A stretch of DNA of 64,000 bases, taken from Gordonia iterans. Its GTDB lineage: Bacteria; Actinomycetota; Actinomycetes; Mycobacteriales; Mycobacteriaceae. Where the stretch lies: the NCBI RefSeq assembly GCF_002993285.1, contig NZ_CP027433.1:2356001-2420000 (forward strand), read 5' to 3'. Below are positions 8,132 to 16,568 of this stretch, one piece after another. The stretch's first letter is position 1, and the number at the start of each line of letters is the position of its first letter. The translations under genes were made by a program, and so were the position numbers. The notes under the pieces are model-generated. The model was not told the DNA's origin. It saw only the letters and a program-made list of their open reading frames with translations, and did not search any database.

Positions 8132-9193
8132 ATGCGCGCAGCCCGCTACTACGATCGCCACGACGTCCGCATCGAGGACGTCCCCGAACCCGAGCTCGCG
8201 CCCGGCACCGTCGCCGTCGAGGTCGCGTGGTGCGGAATCTGCGGCACCGATCTGCACGAGTACCTCGAAGGCCCCATCTTCATTCCGCCGGCCGGGCATC
8301 CGCATCCCCTCTCGGGGGAGTCCGCGCCGGTCGTGATCGGGCACGAGTTCTCCGGTACCGTCATCGCGCTCGGGGAGGGCGTCGACGACCTCAGCGTCGG
8401 CGAGAACGTCGTCATCGAGCCGTACATCATCGGTGACGACGTCGACACCGGCCCCGGCTCGGACTACCAGCTGAGCAAGGACATGAACTTCATCGGTCTC
8501 GGCGGCCGTGGGGGAGGTCTGGCGGAGAAGATCGTCGTGCGACGACGGTGGGTGCACCCGATCGGCGACATCCCGCTCGATCAGGCCGCGCTCATCGAAC
8601 CGCTCTCGGTCGGCCATCACGCGTTCGTGCGTTCGGGGGCGAAGGCCGGCATGACCGCGATCGTCGGCGGCGCCGGGCCGATCGGCCTGCTGACCGCGGC
8701 CGTCCTCAAGGCCGAGGGCCTCACCGTCTACATCTCCGAACTGTCGGACGCGCGCAAGGCGATGGCACGCAAGACGGGCGTCGCCGACGAGGTCTTCGAT
8801 CCGCGCGACGGAGACGTCGCCGAGAAGGTGCGCCAGCTGACCGACGGTCGCGGCGCCGATGTCGGGTTCGAATGTTCTTCCGTCCCTGCCGTTCTCGACA
8901 TGCTGATCGATGCCGTCCGTCCGGGAGGAGTGATCGTGAACGTGTCGATCTGGGGGCACGAGCCGCCCGTCGACATGCCGAAACTGGTCCTCAAAGAACT
9001 CGATCTGCGCGGCACCATCGGCTACGCCAACGACCACCCGGCCACCATCGCTCTGGTCCAGAGCGGCAAGCTTGATCTCGCCCCGTTCATCACCGGCCGC
9101 ATCGCCCTCGACGAGTTGGTCAGCAAGGGCTACGACCAGCTGATCAACAACAACGAGGAGCACGTCAAGATCATCGTGAACCCGCACGCCTGA
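8132..9193 (+). CDS. 2,3-butanediol dehydrogenase-like MDR enzyme without structural-zinc cysteines
   Basis: The 353-residue protein resembles (R,R)-butanediol dehydrogenases: catalytic WCGICGTDLHEYLEGP, GHEFSGTV, a Rossmann motif AIVGGAGPIGLLTAAVLKAEG, and conserved MNFIGLGGRGGGLAE. It would interconvert acetoin and 2,3-butanediol with NAD. The segment that normally carries the four structural-zinc cysteines (after VVIEPYI) reads IGDDVDTGPGSDYQLSKD and contains none, so only the catalytic zinc is expected. The start ATG follows GGGAAAGAG. The gene is convergent with the TetR gene at 9226. Confidence 0.85.
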   Translation: MRAARYYDRHDVRIEDVPEPELAPGTVAVEVAWCGICGTDLHEYLEGPIFIPPAGHPHPLSGESAPVVIGHEFSGTVIALGEGVDDLSVGENVVIEPYIIGDDVDTGPGSDYQLSKDMNFIGLGGRGGGLAEKIVVRRRWVHPIGDIPLDQAALIEPLSVGHHAFVRSGAKAGMTAIVGGAGPIGLLTAAVLKAEGLTVYISELSDARKAMARKTGVADEVFDPRDGDVAEKVRQLTDGRGADVGFECSSVPAVLDMLIDAVRPGGVIVNVSIWGHEPPVDMPKLVLKELDLRGTIGYANDHPATIALVQSGKLDLAPFITGRIALDELVSKGYDQLINNNEEHVKIIVNPHA

Positions 9194-9225
9194 GGCAGGG
9201 CGGCATCCGGCCGAACGGGGCGTCG

Positions 9226-9828
9226 TCAGTCGGCTCGGTATCCGCGGACGATTCGCGCAGCGACCTCCTCAATGAAGCGCCGGTCGACGTCGTCGTCGCT
9301 GAACAGGGCGCGGAAGTAGATCGGCCCCGAAGCCATCTCCAAGAAGGTCCGGGGGTCGACACCGACGGGGAGCTCGCCACGGAGACAGGCGCGTTCGACG
9401 ATCTCGCCGCTGCGGGCGAACCGTTCCGCCCAGAAGCCGGTGCGGGCGGCGAGGATGTCATCGTTGGAGTCGCCGGCCGCAAGAGCCGCATACAGCACCG
9501 CGCGGACCGCGCGGTCTTCCAAGGCGTCGGCGATCTCCGTCAAGAGCAGTTCCAGATCGCTCTGCAGGGCACCCGTGTCCGGAGTCGCCACGGCGGATCG
9601 AGTGAACTGAGCCATCAAGTCCCCGACGAGCGCAGCCTTCGTCGGCCATCGACGGTAGACCGTCGTCTTGTTGACCCCGGCACGTTTGGCCACGTCGGCG
9701 AGCTGAAGACCGTCATAGCCGACGTCCCGGAGAACTTCCAGGGCCGCGGCGTGCGCGGCTGCGACGACCCGTGCCGATCGACCGCCGGGCCTTGGGCGGG
9801 AAGACGATGATCCGTCGGAGTCGGCCAT
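9226..9828 (-). CDS. TetR-family repressor
   Basis: The 200-residue protein has an N-terminal TetR HTH (AALEVLRDVGYDGLQLADVAKRAGVNKTTVYRRWPTKAAL) and a helical C-terminal ligand domain. AAAGGA precedes the ATG by about 8 bases. It is divergent from the small gene at 9929. A perfect inverted repeat GCAACT-GT-AGTTGC at 9881-9894 lies in between and overlaps the expected +1 region of the rightward promoter, so the most economical reading is that this protein represses that promoter and its own. Confidence 0.88.
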   Translation of the reverse strand: MADSDGSSSSRPRPGGRSARVVAAAHAAALEVLRDVGYDGLQLADVAKRAGVNKTTVYRRWPTKAALVGDLMAQFTRSAVATPDTGALQSDLELLLTEIADALEDRAVRAVLYAALAAGDSNDDILAARTGFWAERFARSGEIVERACLRGELPVGVDPRTFLEMASGPIYFRALFSDDDVDRRFIEEVAARIVRGYRAD

Positions 9829-9850
9829 GCGGCCATCCTTTCAGGTTTCG

Positions 9851-9897
9851 TTGACGCAGCTTCGCCGGGGCGGTATAAATGCAACTGTAGTTGCGTT
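9851..9897 (+). promoter_or_regulatory. Strong promoter with an overlapping TetR-type operator
   Basis: TTGACG (9851-9856), a 17-bp spacer, and TATAAA (9874-9879) form a near-consensus sigma-70-type promoter reading rightward. Directly downstream lies the palindrome GCAACTGTAGTTGC (9881-9894), extended by AA/TT two bases further out. A repressor bound there would block transcription start. Confidence 0.7.
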
Positions 9898-9928
9898 AAC
9901 AACCGATAAGGCGAGAGCGGGCGTACAC

Positions 9929-10144
9929 ATGTCGAACCAGCACCTGAACATCGCCGGGCTGATCAATGGGCGCCGAGTGACTCGCGACGAGATCCTCAGC
10001 TGGGAGGCCAAGCGGATCCCGAAGGCCGCGCGAAAGATCGGCCCGCCCGTGCCGCTGGGCGACTTCACTCGCCAGAAGGAAGCCTTCTGCGACAGCAAAC
10101 TCGAACTCGCACCGGACGAGATCCGGCAGCCGCCTGGCCCGTGA
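9929..10144 (+). CDS. Small hypothetical protein under the TetR-type operator
   Basis: The 71-residue product begins MSNQHLNIAGLINGRRVTRDE and is rich in Lys, Arg and Pro. I do not recognise a domain. It is the first gene downstream of the strong promoter and operator at 9851-9897. It may be the 5' stump of a longer gene whose remainder was deleted, because the next 90 bases hold no gene and the following region contains a TetR gene and a truncated carboxylase. The ATG is chosen because it sits 35 bases after the operator; the frame is open further upstream but would run through the promoter. Confidence 0.45.
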   Translation: MSNQHLNIAGLINGRRVTRDEILSWEAKRIPKAARKIGPPVPLGDFTRQKEAFCDSKLELAPDEIRQPPGP

Positions 10145-10234
10145 CATCACCCTCTCGGACGCCACGGCCCGCACGACGACGCGGCTGTCCGCAGGCCGAC
10201 GTTCGACGAGGTTGTCGACGAAGGAGCTGTAATC

Positions 10235-10882
10235 ATGACCACCGAGGCCCCCGCCCAGTCCGCCCGGAAGCCCGACCCGCGCCGAGCGCGCACGCGAGCG
10301 GCCCTGATCGCCGCCGCCCGGAGGCTCCTCGCCGAAGGTCGCGTCGCGGTGAGCGTGCAGGAGATCACCACCGAGGCGGGCGTCGGATTCGGCAGTTTCT
10401 ACAACCACTTCGACAGCAAAGAGGACCTCTTCAGCGAGGCCGTCGCCAACACTCTCGATATCTGGGGGGAGATGCGCGACGTCGTCGTCGCAGGCATCGA
10501 CGACCCCGCCGAAGCGTTCGCCACCAGCTTTCGCATGATCGGTCGCGTGCAACGCCGGCTCCCGGAGATGGTCCGCGTGATGCTCAACCAGGGCATGTCG
10601 GTCCTGCTGACCGATCGCGGACTGCGCCCTCGCGCACTCGCCGACCTCCAGCGCGGCATCGACTCCGGCCGATTCTCAGTCGCCGACGCGGAGGTCGCTC
10701 TGATGATGGTCGGCGGCGCCCTGCTGGGCCTCATGCAACTCCTGGACGCCGACCCGCACCTCGACGACGCTCGGATCTCGGATGACTACACCCGTCACAT
10801 GCTCCTCATGCTCGGCCTCGACTCGACCGAAGCCGACCGCTTGGTGACCCTGCCCCTGCCCGCCGCCCCGGACATCGGATGA
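10235..10882 (+). CDS. TetR-family regulator
   Basis: The 215-residue protein has a classic TetR N-terminus (RARTRAALIAAARRLLAEGRVAVSVQEITTEAGVGFGSFYNHFDSKEDLF) and a helical effector domain. GGAGCTG precedes the ATG. It may be co-transcribed with the small gene at 9929 from the strong promoter. No target operon is adjacent on its downstream side, which holds only a carboxylase remnant, so its original neighbours may have been lost. Confidence 0.87.
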   Translation: MTTEAPAQSARKPDPRRARTRAALIAAARRLLAEGRVAVSVQEITTEAGVGFGSFYNHFDSKEDLFSEAVANTLDIWGEMRDVVVAGIDDPAEAFATSFRMIGRVQRRLPEMVRVMLNQGMSVLLTDRGLRPRALADLQRGIDSGRFSVADAEVALMMVGGALLGLMQLLDADPHLDDARISDDYTRHMLLMLGLDSTEADRLVTLPLPAAPDIG

Positions 10883-11051
10883 ACGTCGCGGCCGCGCGAC
10901 CGCTGCGACGGTAGTCCACCCGGACAAGACCGAATACGGCCGGCACGCCGACCGGCCGCCGCCCCGGGTCCACAGCATCCGCACGAAGTCCGAGATACAA
11001 CTGATGTCCGTTTACTGTCACGAGGCCTGACGTGCCTCACGGCCTGGTGCA

Positions 11052-12277
11052 GACCTGCCGGTGCATCTGCACACCCACGACACCCCCGGCGGCCAGCTCG
11101 CGACGCTTCTCGCGGCGATCGATGCGGGGGTCGACGCCGTCGATGCCGCGTGCGCCACCATGGCGGGCACCACGTGCCAGCCGTCACTGTCAGCGCTCGT
11201 CGCCGCCACGGAAGGCGCCAGGCGCGCCACCGATCTGAGTCTGGAAGCGGTGGCCGCGATGGAGCCGTACTGGGAAGCGGTGCGCCGCGTCTACGCCCCG
11301 TTCGAGTCGGGACTGACGTCACCGACGGGGCGCGTCTATCGCCACGAGATCCCCGGAGGCCAGCTCTCGAACCTCAGGCAGCAGGCGATCGCGCTCGGCG
11401 TCGCGGACAGGTTCGAACAGGTGGAGGACATGTACGCCGCCGCGAACGACATCCTGGGCCGCGTTCCCAAGGTGACTCCGTCGTCGAAGGTGATCGGCGA
11501 TCTCGCCCTCGCTCTGGTGGCGGCCGGCGTCGATCCCGCCGCATTCGAGGAGGACCCCGGCGCATACGACATCCCGGCAAGCGTGCTGGAGTTCCTGCAC
11601 GGCGAACTCGGTGTTCCGCCGGGAGGCTGGCCCGAGCCGTTCCGCTCCAAGGCGATCGCCGGACGGATCTGGGAGCCGCGTACCGCCGAGCTCTCTCCGG
11701 AGGATTCGGCGAAGCTGAACAGCCCTGATTCGGCGAGCGCCGGGCCACGCTCAATCGGCTGCTGTTCCCCGGTCCGACCCGCGACTTCGAGTGTGCCCGT
11801 GAATCGTGGGGCGACGTCTCGGTCCTTCCGACCGTCGACTTCCTGTACGGGCTGCGGTTCGGCGAGGAGCACGCGATCGAGATCCAGGAAGGCAAGGAGC
11901 TCTACCTCGGGATAGAGGCGATAGGGGAGCCCGACGACGCGGGATTCCGCGCGGTCCTCTGCACGATCAACGGGCAGCTGCGTCCGATCACGGTCCGCGA
12001 TCGTTCGGTGCAGGGGAACGAGGTGGTCACCGAGAAGGCGGATCCGGACGATCCCGGCCACGTGGCAGCACCGTTTCAGGGCGTCGCCGCCGCGACCGTG
12101 CAGGTCGGCGACGAGGTTCAGGCCGGCGATGCAGTCGCGATGATCGAAGGCATGAAGATGGAGTCCTCTAGCACGACACCCGTCACGGGTGTGGTGCGGC
12201 GGATCGTCGTGCCGACGCCTCGATCGGTCGAGGCGCGCGACTTGATCCTGGTGGTGGAGAATACGACCGCTCGGTGA
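11052..12277 (+). pseudogene. Pyruvate carboxylase remnant (end of the carboxyltransferase domain plus biotin carrier domain)
   Basis: Homology begins abruptly at LPVHLHTHDTPGGQLATLLAA, which is the metal-ligand HTHDT region of the carboxyltransferase domain. It runs through MAGTTCQPSLSA and GRVYRHEIPGGQ, then shifts frame near 11735-11742 (SPDSA, then RRATLNRLLFPGPTR in another frame). It ends with the biotinyl domain: VAAPFQGV, GMKMESS (biotin Lys) and VEARDLILVVE. The biotin carboxylase domain and most of the transferase are missing, so no functional enzyme is possible. By comparison with the normal roughly 1,130-residue protein, about two thirds is deleted. A separate biotin-carrier product from an internal start near 12008 is conceivable but unlikely. 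Confidence 0.9.
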
Positions 12278-12410
12278 CCGCACGCGGTGGGTCACCGACC
12301 TCTTCGACGAGCGCGAGGGCGATCGACGAAGCTGCGCATCACGGCATCATTCGGGTCAAACCGGCCGATTCGGGAGTAGACTGTGAACCCCGAGTCTTCA
12401 GGAGACGACG

Positions 12411-12764
12411 ATGTCTGCTCGTACCCGTCAACACGTTCTCCGGACCCTCGCAGTCGCCGTGGCTGCCGCGACCGCGACAGTCCTCAGCCCGACCGGGGAA
12501 GCGGCCGCCGCCGTCAGACCGGGCCTGTATACGTCGACGACGTGGTCGTCCGGCATCATCCTCCTGCAGCGGGAAGGCCGCGTTCAGAACGGCGAGCTCG
12601 TCCTCATCGGGCGGTACCGGATTCACCCGACCCGCAACGGCGGGTACGTGGACTTCTTTCCGAGCCACCGCGTGATCATGAACAGCGACGGCCGCGGCGG
12701 CTACGAAGGCCCGGCCTTCCTCGGCGGCCTCGAGGTCGGGCGATTCACCCTGACCCCGCGCTGA
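12411..12764 (+). CDS. Small secreted protein of unknown function
   Basis: The 117-residue protein has a Sec signal peptide (RTRQHVLRTLAVAVAAATATVLSPTGEAAAA, likely cleavage after the Ala run near residue 34). The mature part is about 82 residues, beta-rich and Gly/Arg-rich (PGLYTSTTW, HPTRNGGYVDFFPSHRV). GGAGACGACG lies before the ATG. No Cys is present in the mature part. I do not recognise the family; an exported small envelope protein is the safest description. Confidence 0.6.
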   Translation: MSARTRQHVLRTLAVAVAAATATVLSPTGEAAAAVRPGLYTSTTWSSGIILLQREGRVQNGELVLIGRYRIHPTRNGGYVDFFPSHRVIMNSDGRGGYEGPAFLGGLEVGRFTLTPR

Positions 12765-12931
12765 CGGTCACGACCGGGAGGCCGTGGTGCAAGGCCGCTT
12801 CCGTTCTGACCATGACGGCGTTTGTCTGAACATTCGGTGAACAACCCGCTGCACCGGCCCCGGCCCTCGACCGCCGACCGCAGTGCCGGATACAGTCCGA
12901 GGCGACTCGGACGTGATCGGAATGGGCGGCG

Positions 12932-14188
12932 ATGACCAGAGAGGCGGCGAGACCAAGTCTCGAGCGCCGGTTCGGCGTGGGCGACGCGGTGGTGATCGGG
13001 CTGGGATCGATGATCGGGGCGGGGATCTTCGGAGCCCTCGGACCGGCGGCCGCGGCCGCCGGATCCGGAATCCTGATCGCACTTCTCGCGACAGCCGTGG
13101 TGGCGTACTGCAACGCGACCGCATCAGCCCGCCTGGCAGCCCGGTACCCGCAGTCCGGCGGCACGTACGTGTACGGGCGTGAGCGCCTGGGTCCGTTCTG
13201 GGGCTTCCTGGCCGGCTGGTGCTTCGTCGTCGGCAAGACGGCCTCGTGTGCGGCGATGGCTCTCACGGTCGCCGCATATGCCTGGCCTGAGCATGCGCGG
13301 GCGGTCGCGGGGGCCTCAGTGGTGGCGCTGACCTCGGTGAACTGCCGAGGTGTGCAGAAGTCGGCATTGCTGACGCGGATGATCGTCGCCGTCGTGCTCG
13401 CGGTGCTGGCGGCCGTCGTGGTGTCCGCGCTGGGCTCCGGGGCGGTGCACTCCGACCGGTTGGCCGTCGGTGGCGACGTCACCGCCTACGGGGTGCTGCA
13501 AGCGGCCGGGCTGCTGTTCTTCGCGTTCGCAGGCTACGCCCGGATCGCCACGCTCGGCGAAGAGGTGCGTGACCCGAGGCGCACGATTCCCGTGGCGATT
13601 CCCGTCGCACTGGGGCTGGCGCTGCTCGTGTACACGGCGGTCGCGGCCACGACGCTCGCGGTGCTGGGCCCCGCGTCGATGGCCGCGTCGGCGGCGCCGC
13701 TTGCCGAGGTCGCCCAGATCACCGAAGTGCCCGGGCTGGCAGTCGCCGTCGCGATCGGCGCCGGGGTGGCGGCGCTGGGCTCACTGCTTTCCCTGCTCCT
13801 CGGCGTCTCCCGCACCACGCTTGCGATGGCCCGCGACGGCCATCTGCCCACGACGCTCAGGGCGGTGCACCCGCGCTACAAGGTGCCGCATCATGCCGAA
13901 CTCGCCGTCGGGATCGCTGTCACCGCGCTGGTCCTCACCGTCGACATCCGTGAGGCCATCGGGTTCTCCTCGTTCGGCGTGCTGGTCTATTACGCGATCG
14001 CCAACGCGTCGGCGTGGACACTGAGGTCAGCCGAGGGCCGGACCCGAAGGACGATTCCTGCTGTCGGCGCAATCGGATGCGCAGTTCTCGCGTTCACTCT
14101 GCCGTGGCAGTCGGTCGCCGCCGGAGCAGCGGTCGCCGCTCTCGGCGCCGTCGTGTACTGGACTCGGCAGATGCTCCGCGGCGGGTAG
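12932..14188 (+). CDS. APC-family amino-acid permease
   Basis: The 418-residue integral membrane protein has about 12 hydrophobic segments. TM1 carries the APC helix-break motif (GLGSMIGAGIF), and FAFAGYARIATLGEEVRDPRRTIP between TM6 and TM7 is diagnostic of the family. The substrate is likely an amino acid or related amine and cannot be refined. It stands alone: its stop is followed by 139 bases before the arsenic operon on the other strand. Confidence 0.87.
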   Translation: MTREAARPSLERRFGVGDAVVIGLGSMIGAGIFGALGPAAAAAGSGILIALLATAVVAYCNATASARLAARYPQSGGTYVYGRERLGPFWGFLAGWCFVVGKTASCAAMALTVAAYAWPEHARAVAGASVVALTSVNCRGVQKSALLTRMIVAVVLAVLAAVVVSALGSGAVHSDRLAVGGDVTAYGVLQAAGLLFFAFAGYARIATLGEEVRDPRRTIPVAIPVALGLALLVYTAVAATTLAVLGPASMAASAAPLAEVAQITEVPGLAVAVAIGAGVAALGSLLSLLLGVSRTTLAMARDGHLPTTLRAVHPRYKVPHHAELAVGIAVTALVLTVDIREAIGFSSFGVLVYYAIANASAWTLRSAEGRTRRTIPAVGAIGCAVLAFTLPWQSVAAGAAVAALGAVVYWTRQMLRGG

Positions 14189-14327
14189 AGGTGCAGCCGC
14201 GGTTGGGGGAAGCATTACCCGACAGCCAGCGTAGACAGCGAGGCAACTCCCAATAGTGAACACCCTGCGTATTGCATCCGCGCGTATTGCGCCCATATCG
14301 GCACCGAGTCAGCGTGGCTTCCGTCGT

Positions 14328-14744
14328 CTATGGAGCCGTGACCTCCGGGGTGAGGTCGGCGGCGAGCGCCCGGATGCGGGCGGTGATGTCGTCGCGGACC
14401 AGGCGCATGCGTTCGATGCCGTCGATGCCGCGTTCGGAGGGCTCGTCGGTGTCCCAGTTGATGACGGTGACGCCGGGGGCGTCGACGACGGCTTCCCGGC
14501 CCAAGGTGATCACTTTGTCGACGCGGGCGAGCAGGGCTGGGTCGATGCCCACCGGGACGTGTCCGGTGATGTCGACGCCGACTTCGGCGAGGGCTTCGGC
14601 GGAGAGTGCGTTGACGGCGGTGCCGGGGCGGGTGCCGGCCGAGTGGACCTCGATCGCATCGCCGGCGGCTTGGCGCAGGAGGCCTTCGGCCATCACGGAC
14701 TTGCCGCCGTTCTTGACGCAGACGAACAGCACGGATGGTGTCAT
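14328..14744 (-). CDS. arsC: Arsenate reductase, low-molecular-weight phosphatase (mycothiol) type
   Basis: The 138-residue protein carries the P-loop [19 protein letters not shown]; a CxxN-x-GKS loop is typical of the actinobacterial ArsC group that uses mycothiol and mycoredoxin. The product would reduce arsenate to arsenite for export by the adjacent ACR3. Its ATG overlaps the ACR3 stop (ATGA at 14741-14744), indicating translational coupling. It is the last gene of the arsR-ACR3-arsC operon. A much longer open frame upstream is only a shadow of the ACR3 gene. Confidence 0.9.
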   Translation of the reverse strand: MTPSVLFVCVKNGGKSVMAEGLLRQAAGDAIEVHSAGTRPGTAVNALSAEALAEVGVDITGHVPVGIDPALLARVDKVITLGREAVVDAPGVTVINWDTDEPSERGIDGIERMRLVRDDITARIRALAADLTPEVTAP

Positions 14745-15832
14745 GGCAGGCCCCTTTCGGTGGGCTGAGAAGTGTTGGGGGTGAACCGGTTGCGGAGGGC
14801 GAGGGAGACGTAGACCAGGGCGACCAGGACGGGGACCTCGATGAGTGGTCCGACGACGCCGGCCAGGGCTTGGCCGGAGGTGGCGCCGTAGGTGCCGATC
14901 GCGACGGCGATCGCGAGTTCGAAGTTGTTGCCCGCTGCTGTGAACGCGAGTGTGGTGGTTCGTTCGTAGCCGAGGCCCAGGAGGGCGCCGAGGAGGTAGC
15001 CGCCGCCCCACATGATGGCGAAGTAGGCCAGTAGCGGCAGTGCGATGCGGGCGACGTCGGCGGGACGGGAGGTGATCTGGTCGCCTTGCAGACTGAAGAG
15101 CAGCACGATCGTGAACAACAGCCCGTAGAGGGCCCACGGCCCGATGCGAGGCAGGAACGACTGTTCGTACCAGTCTCTGCCGCGGCGACGTTCCCCGATC
15201 CGTCGACTGAGGTACCCGGCGAGCAGAGGGATGCCGAGGAAGATCAGCACTGACTTGGCGATCTGCCAGGGCGAGGCGTCGATCGTGGTCTGTTCCAGGC
15301 CGAGCCAGCCGGGCAGTACCGACAGGTAGAACCACCCCAGAACGGCGAACATCAGGACCTGGAATATCGAGTTGATCGCCACCAACACGGCCGCGGCCTC
15401 GCGGTCTCCGCAGGCGAGGTCATTCCAGATGATCACCATCGCGATGCAGCGGGCCAGGCCGACGATGATCAGGCCAGTGCGGTACTCGGGCAGGTCCGGC
15501 AGCAACAGCCACGCCAGGGCGAACATCAGTGCCGGACCGACAACCCAGTTCAGGACTAGCGATCCAATGAGCAGGCGTCGGTCGCCGGTGACGGTGCCGA
15601 GGCGGTCGTAGCGGACCTTCGCCAGCACCGGGTACATCATGATCAGCAACCCGAGTGCGATCGGCAGGGAGATCCCGTCTACCTGAATCTTGTCGATGAC
15701 GGTGTTCAGGCCCGGGATCATCCGACCGAGCAGTAGCCCGGTGACCATCGCCAACCCGATCCACACCGGAAGGAACCGGTCCAGCGTCGACAACTTCCCG
15801 GCGACGCTGCGGCTCGGCGTCTGGACGCTCAT
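14741..15832 (-). CDS. ACR3-family arsenite efflux transporter
   Basis: The 363-residue protein has ten predicted membrane helices. The conserved TM4 Cys motif is [19 protein letters not shown] and the TM9 motif is [20 protein letters not shown]; both are characteristic of ACR3. It would extrude As(III) by secondary transport. Its ATG overlaps the arsR stop (ATGA at 15829-15832). A degraded fragment similar to the NNFELAIAV segment is present at 17979-18020. Confidence 0.93.
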   Translation of the reverse strand: MSVQTPSRSVAGKLSTLDRFLPVWIGLAMVTGLLLGRMIPGLNTVIDKIQVDGISLPIALGLLIMMYPVLAKVRYDRLGTVTGDRRLLIGSLVLNWVVGPALMFALAWLLLPDLPEYRTGLIIVGLARCIAMVIIWNDLACGDREAAAVLVAINSIFQVLMFAVLGWFYLSVLPGWLGLEQTTIDASPWQIAKSVLIFLGIPLLAGYLSRRIGERRRGRDWYEQSFLPRIGPWALYGLLFTIVLLFSLQGDQITSRPADVARIALPLLAYFAIMWGGGYLLGALLGLGYERTTTLAFTAAGNNFELAIAVAIGTYGATSGQALAGVVGPLIEVPVLVALVYVSLALRNRFTPNTSQPTERGLP

Positions 15833-16191
15833 GCCAGGGCCTTCCCGGTCAGCGGTGCCACGATGCCGGCGACGACGTCGAGGGCGGCCGGCACCACCCG
15901 ATAGTGCACCCACGATCCGCGACGCTCGGACTCCAGGAGCCCAGCGGTCCGCAGGACCTTCAAGTGGTGGGAGACCGTCGGCTGCGAGACATCGACCGCC
16001 GGCGAGATGTCGCACACGCACGCCTGACCGCCGTCGTGGCTGGCGATCAGGCTGAACAACTGCAACCGCACCGGATCGGCGAGCGCCTTGAACACCGCGG
16101 CCGCCTGCACCGACTGCTCGGGCGTCAACGGCTCACGCACCAGCGGCGAACACCGCACCGGCGGGACCTCGATTCCCATTGATTTCGACAT
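15829..16191 (-). CDS. arsR: ArsR/SmtB-family arsenic repressor
   Basis: The 120-residue winged-helix protein has HTH VSQPTVSHHLKVLRTAGLL and a likely As(III) site with Cys residues in QACVCDI (helix near residues 53-58) and VRCSPL (N-terminal). It would repress the arsR-ACR3-arsC operon and release on arsenite. The ATG at 16191 sits inside the inverted repeat 16182-16201, and no ribosome-binding site precedes it. This fits a leaderless mRNA; an alternative ATG is at 16179. Confidence 0.9.
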   Translation of the reverse strand: MSKSMGIEVPPVRCSPLVREPLTPEQSVQAAAVFKALADPVRLQLFSLIASHDGGQACVCDISPAVDVSQPTVSHHLKVLRTAGLLESERRGSWVHYRVVPAALDVVAGIVAPLTGKALA

Positions 16192-16224
16192 TCATCGAAA
16201 TTGACACTGGTCGATATAGGGTGC
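16182..16224 (-). promoter_or_regulatory. ars operator and leaderless promoter
   Basis: A perfect inverted repeat ATTTCGA-N6-TCGAAAT spans 16182-16201 and covers the arsR start codon. A third half-site TCGATAT is at 16211-16217. On the minus strand TTGCAC (about 16219-16224) and a CAATTT-like -10 (about 16198-16203) place +1 at or near the A of the ATG. Bound ArsR would block the promoter. Confidence 0.55.
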
Positions 16225-16568
16225 AACACGAGCCTTGTCCTGCGTGGCGAAACAGACCAGCTTCAGTGCGGGTTCATCGATCGCGATGTCCCTTCTCAGC
16301 GATCCTGACATCTCGTGAGACGCGAGACCCGCAGGATCACGCGGGCGTCCATGGCCCTGAGAGCGCCGACCTGTCTCATCAGACACGACAGTAACGGCCG
16401 GGGCGTGCGCTTCTTACGAGCTGCGTGTCATGTCGCCGGACCCGTTAGCTTCGAATGTCGGTGGTCGCGTCTAGCGTGAGCGGTATGCAATGTACTGCTC
16501 CTGTCCAGGGCCATCGAAGGTCAAGCCCCGGGTAGTGGTGTAACTGGTTTGTGATCCTTCGTTTGTGG

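Noticed and set aside
12008..12277. Independent biotin carboxyl carrier protein gene
   Set aside because: The frame is simply the end of the pyruvate carboxylase remnant; there is no ribosome-binding site or partner carboxylase.
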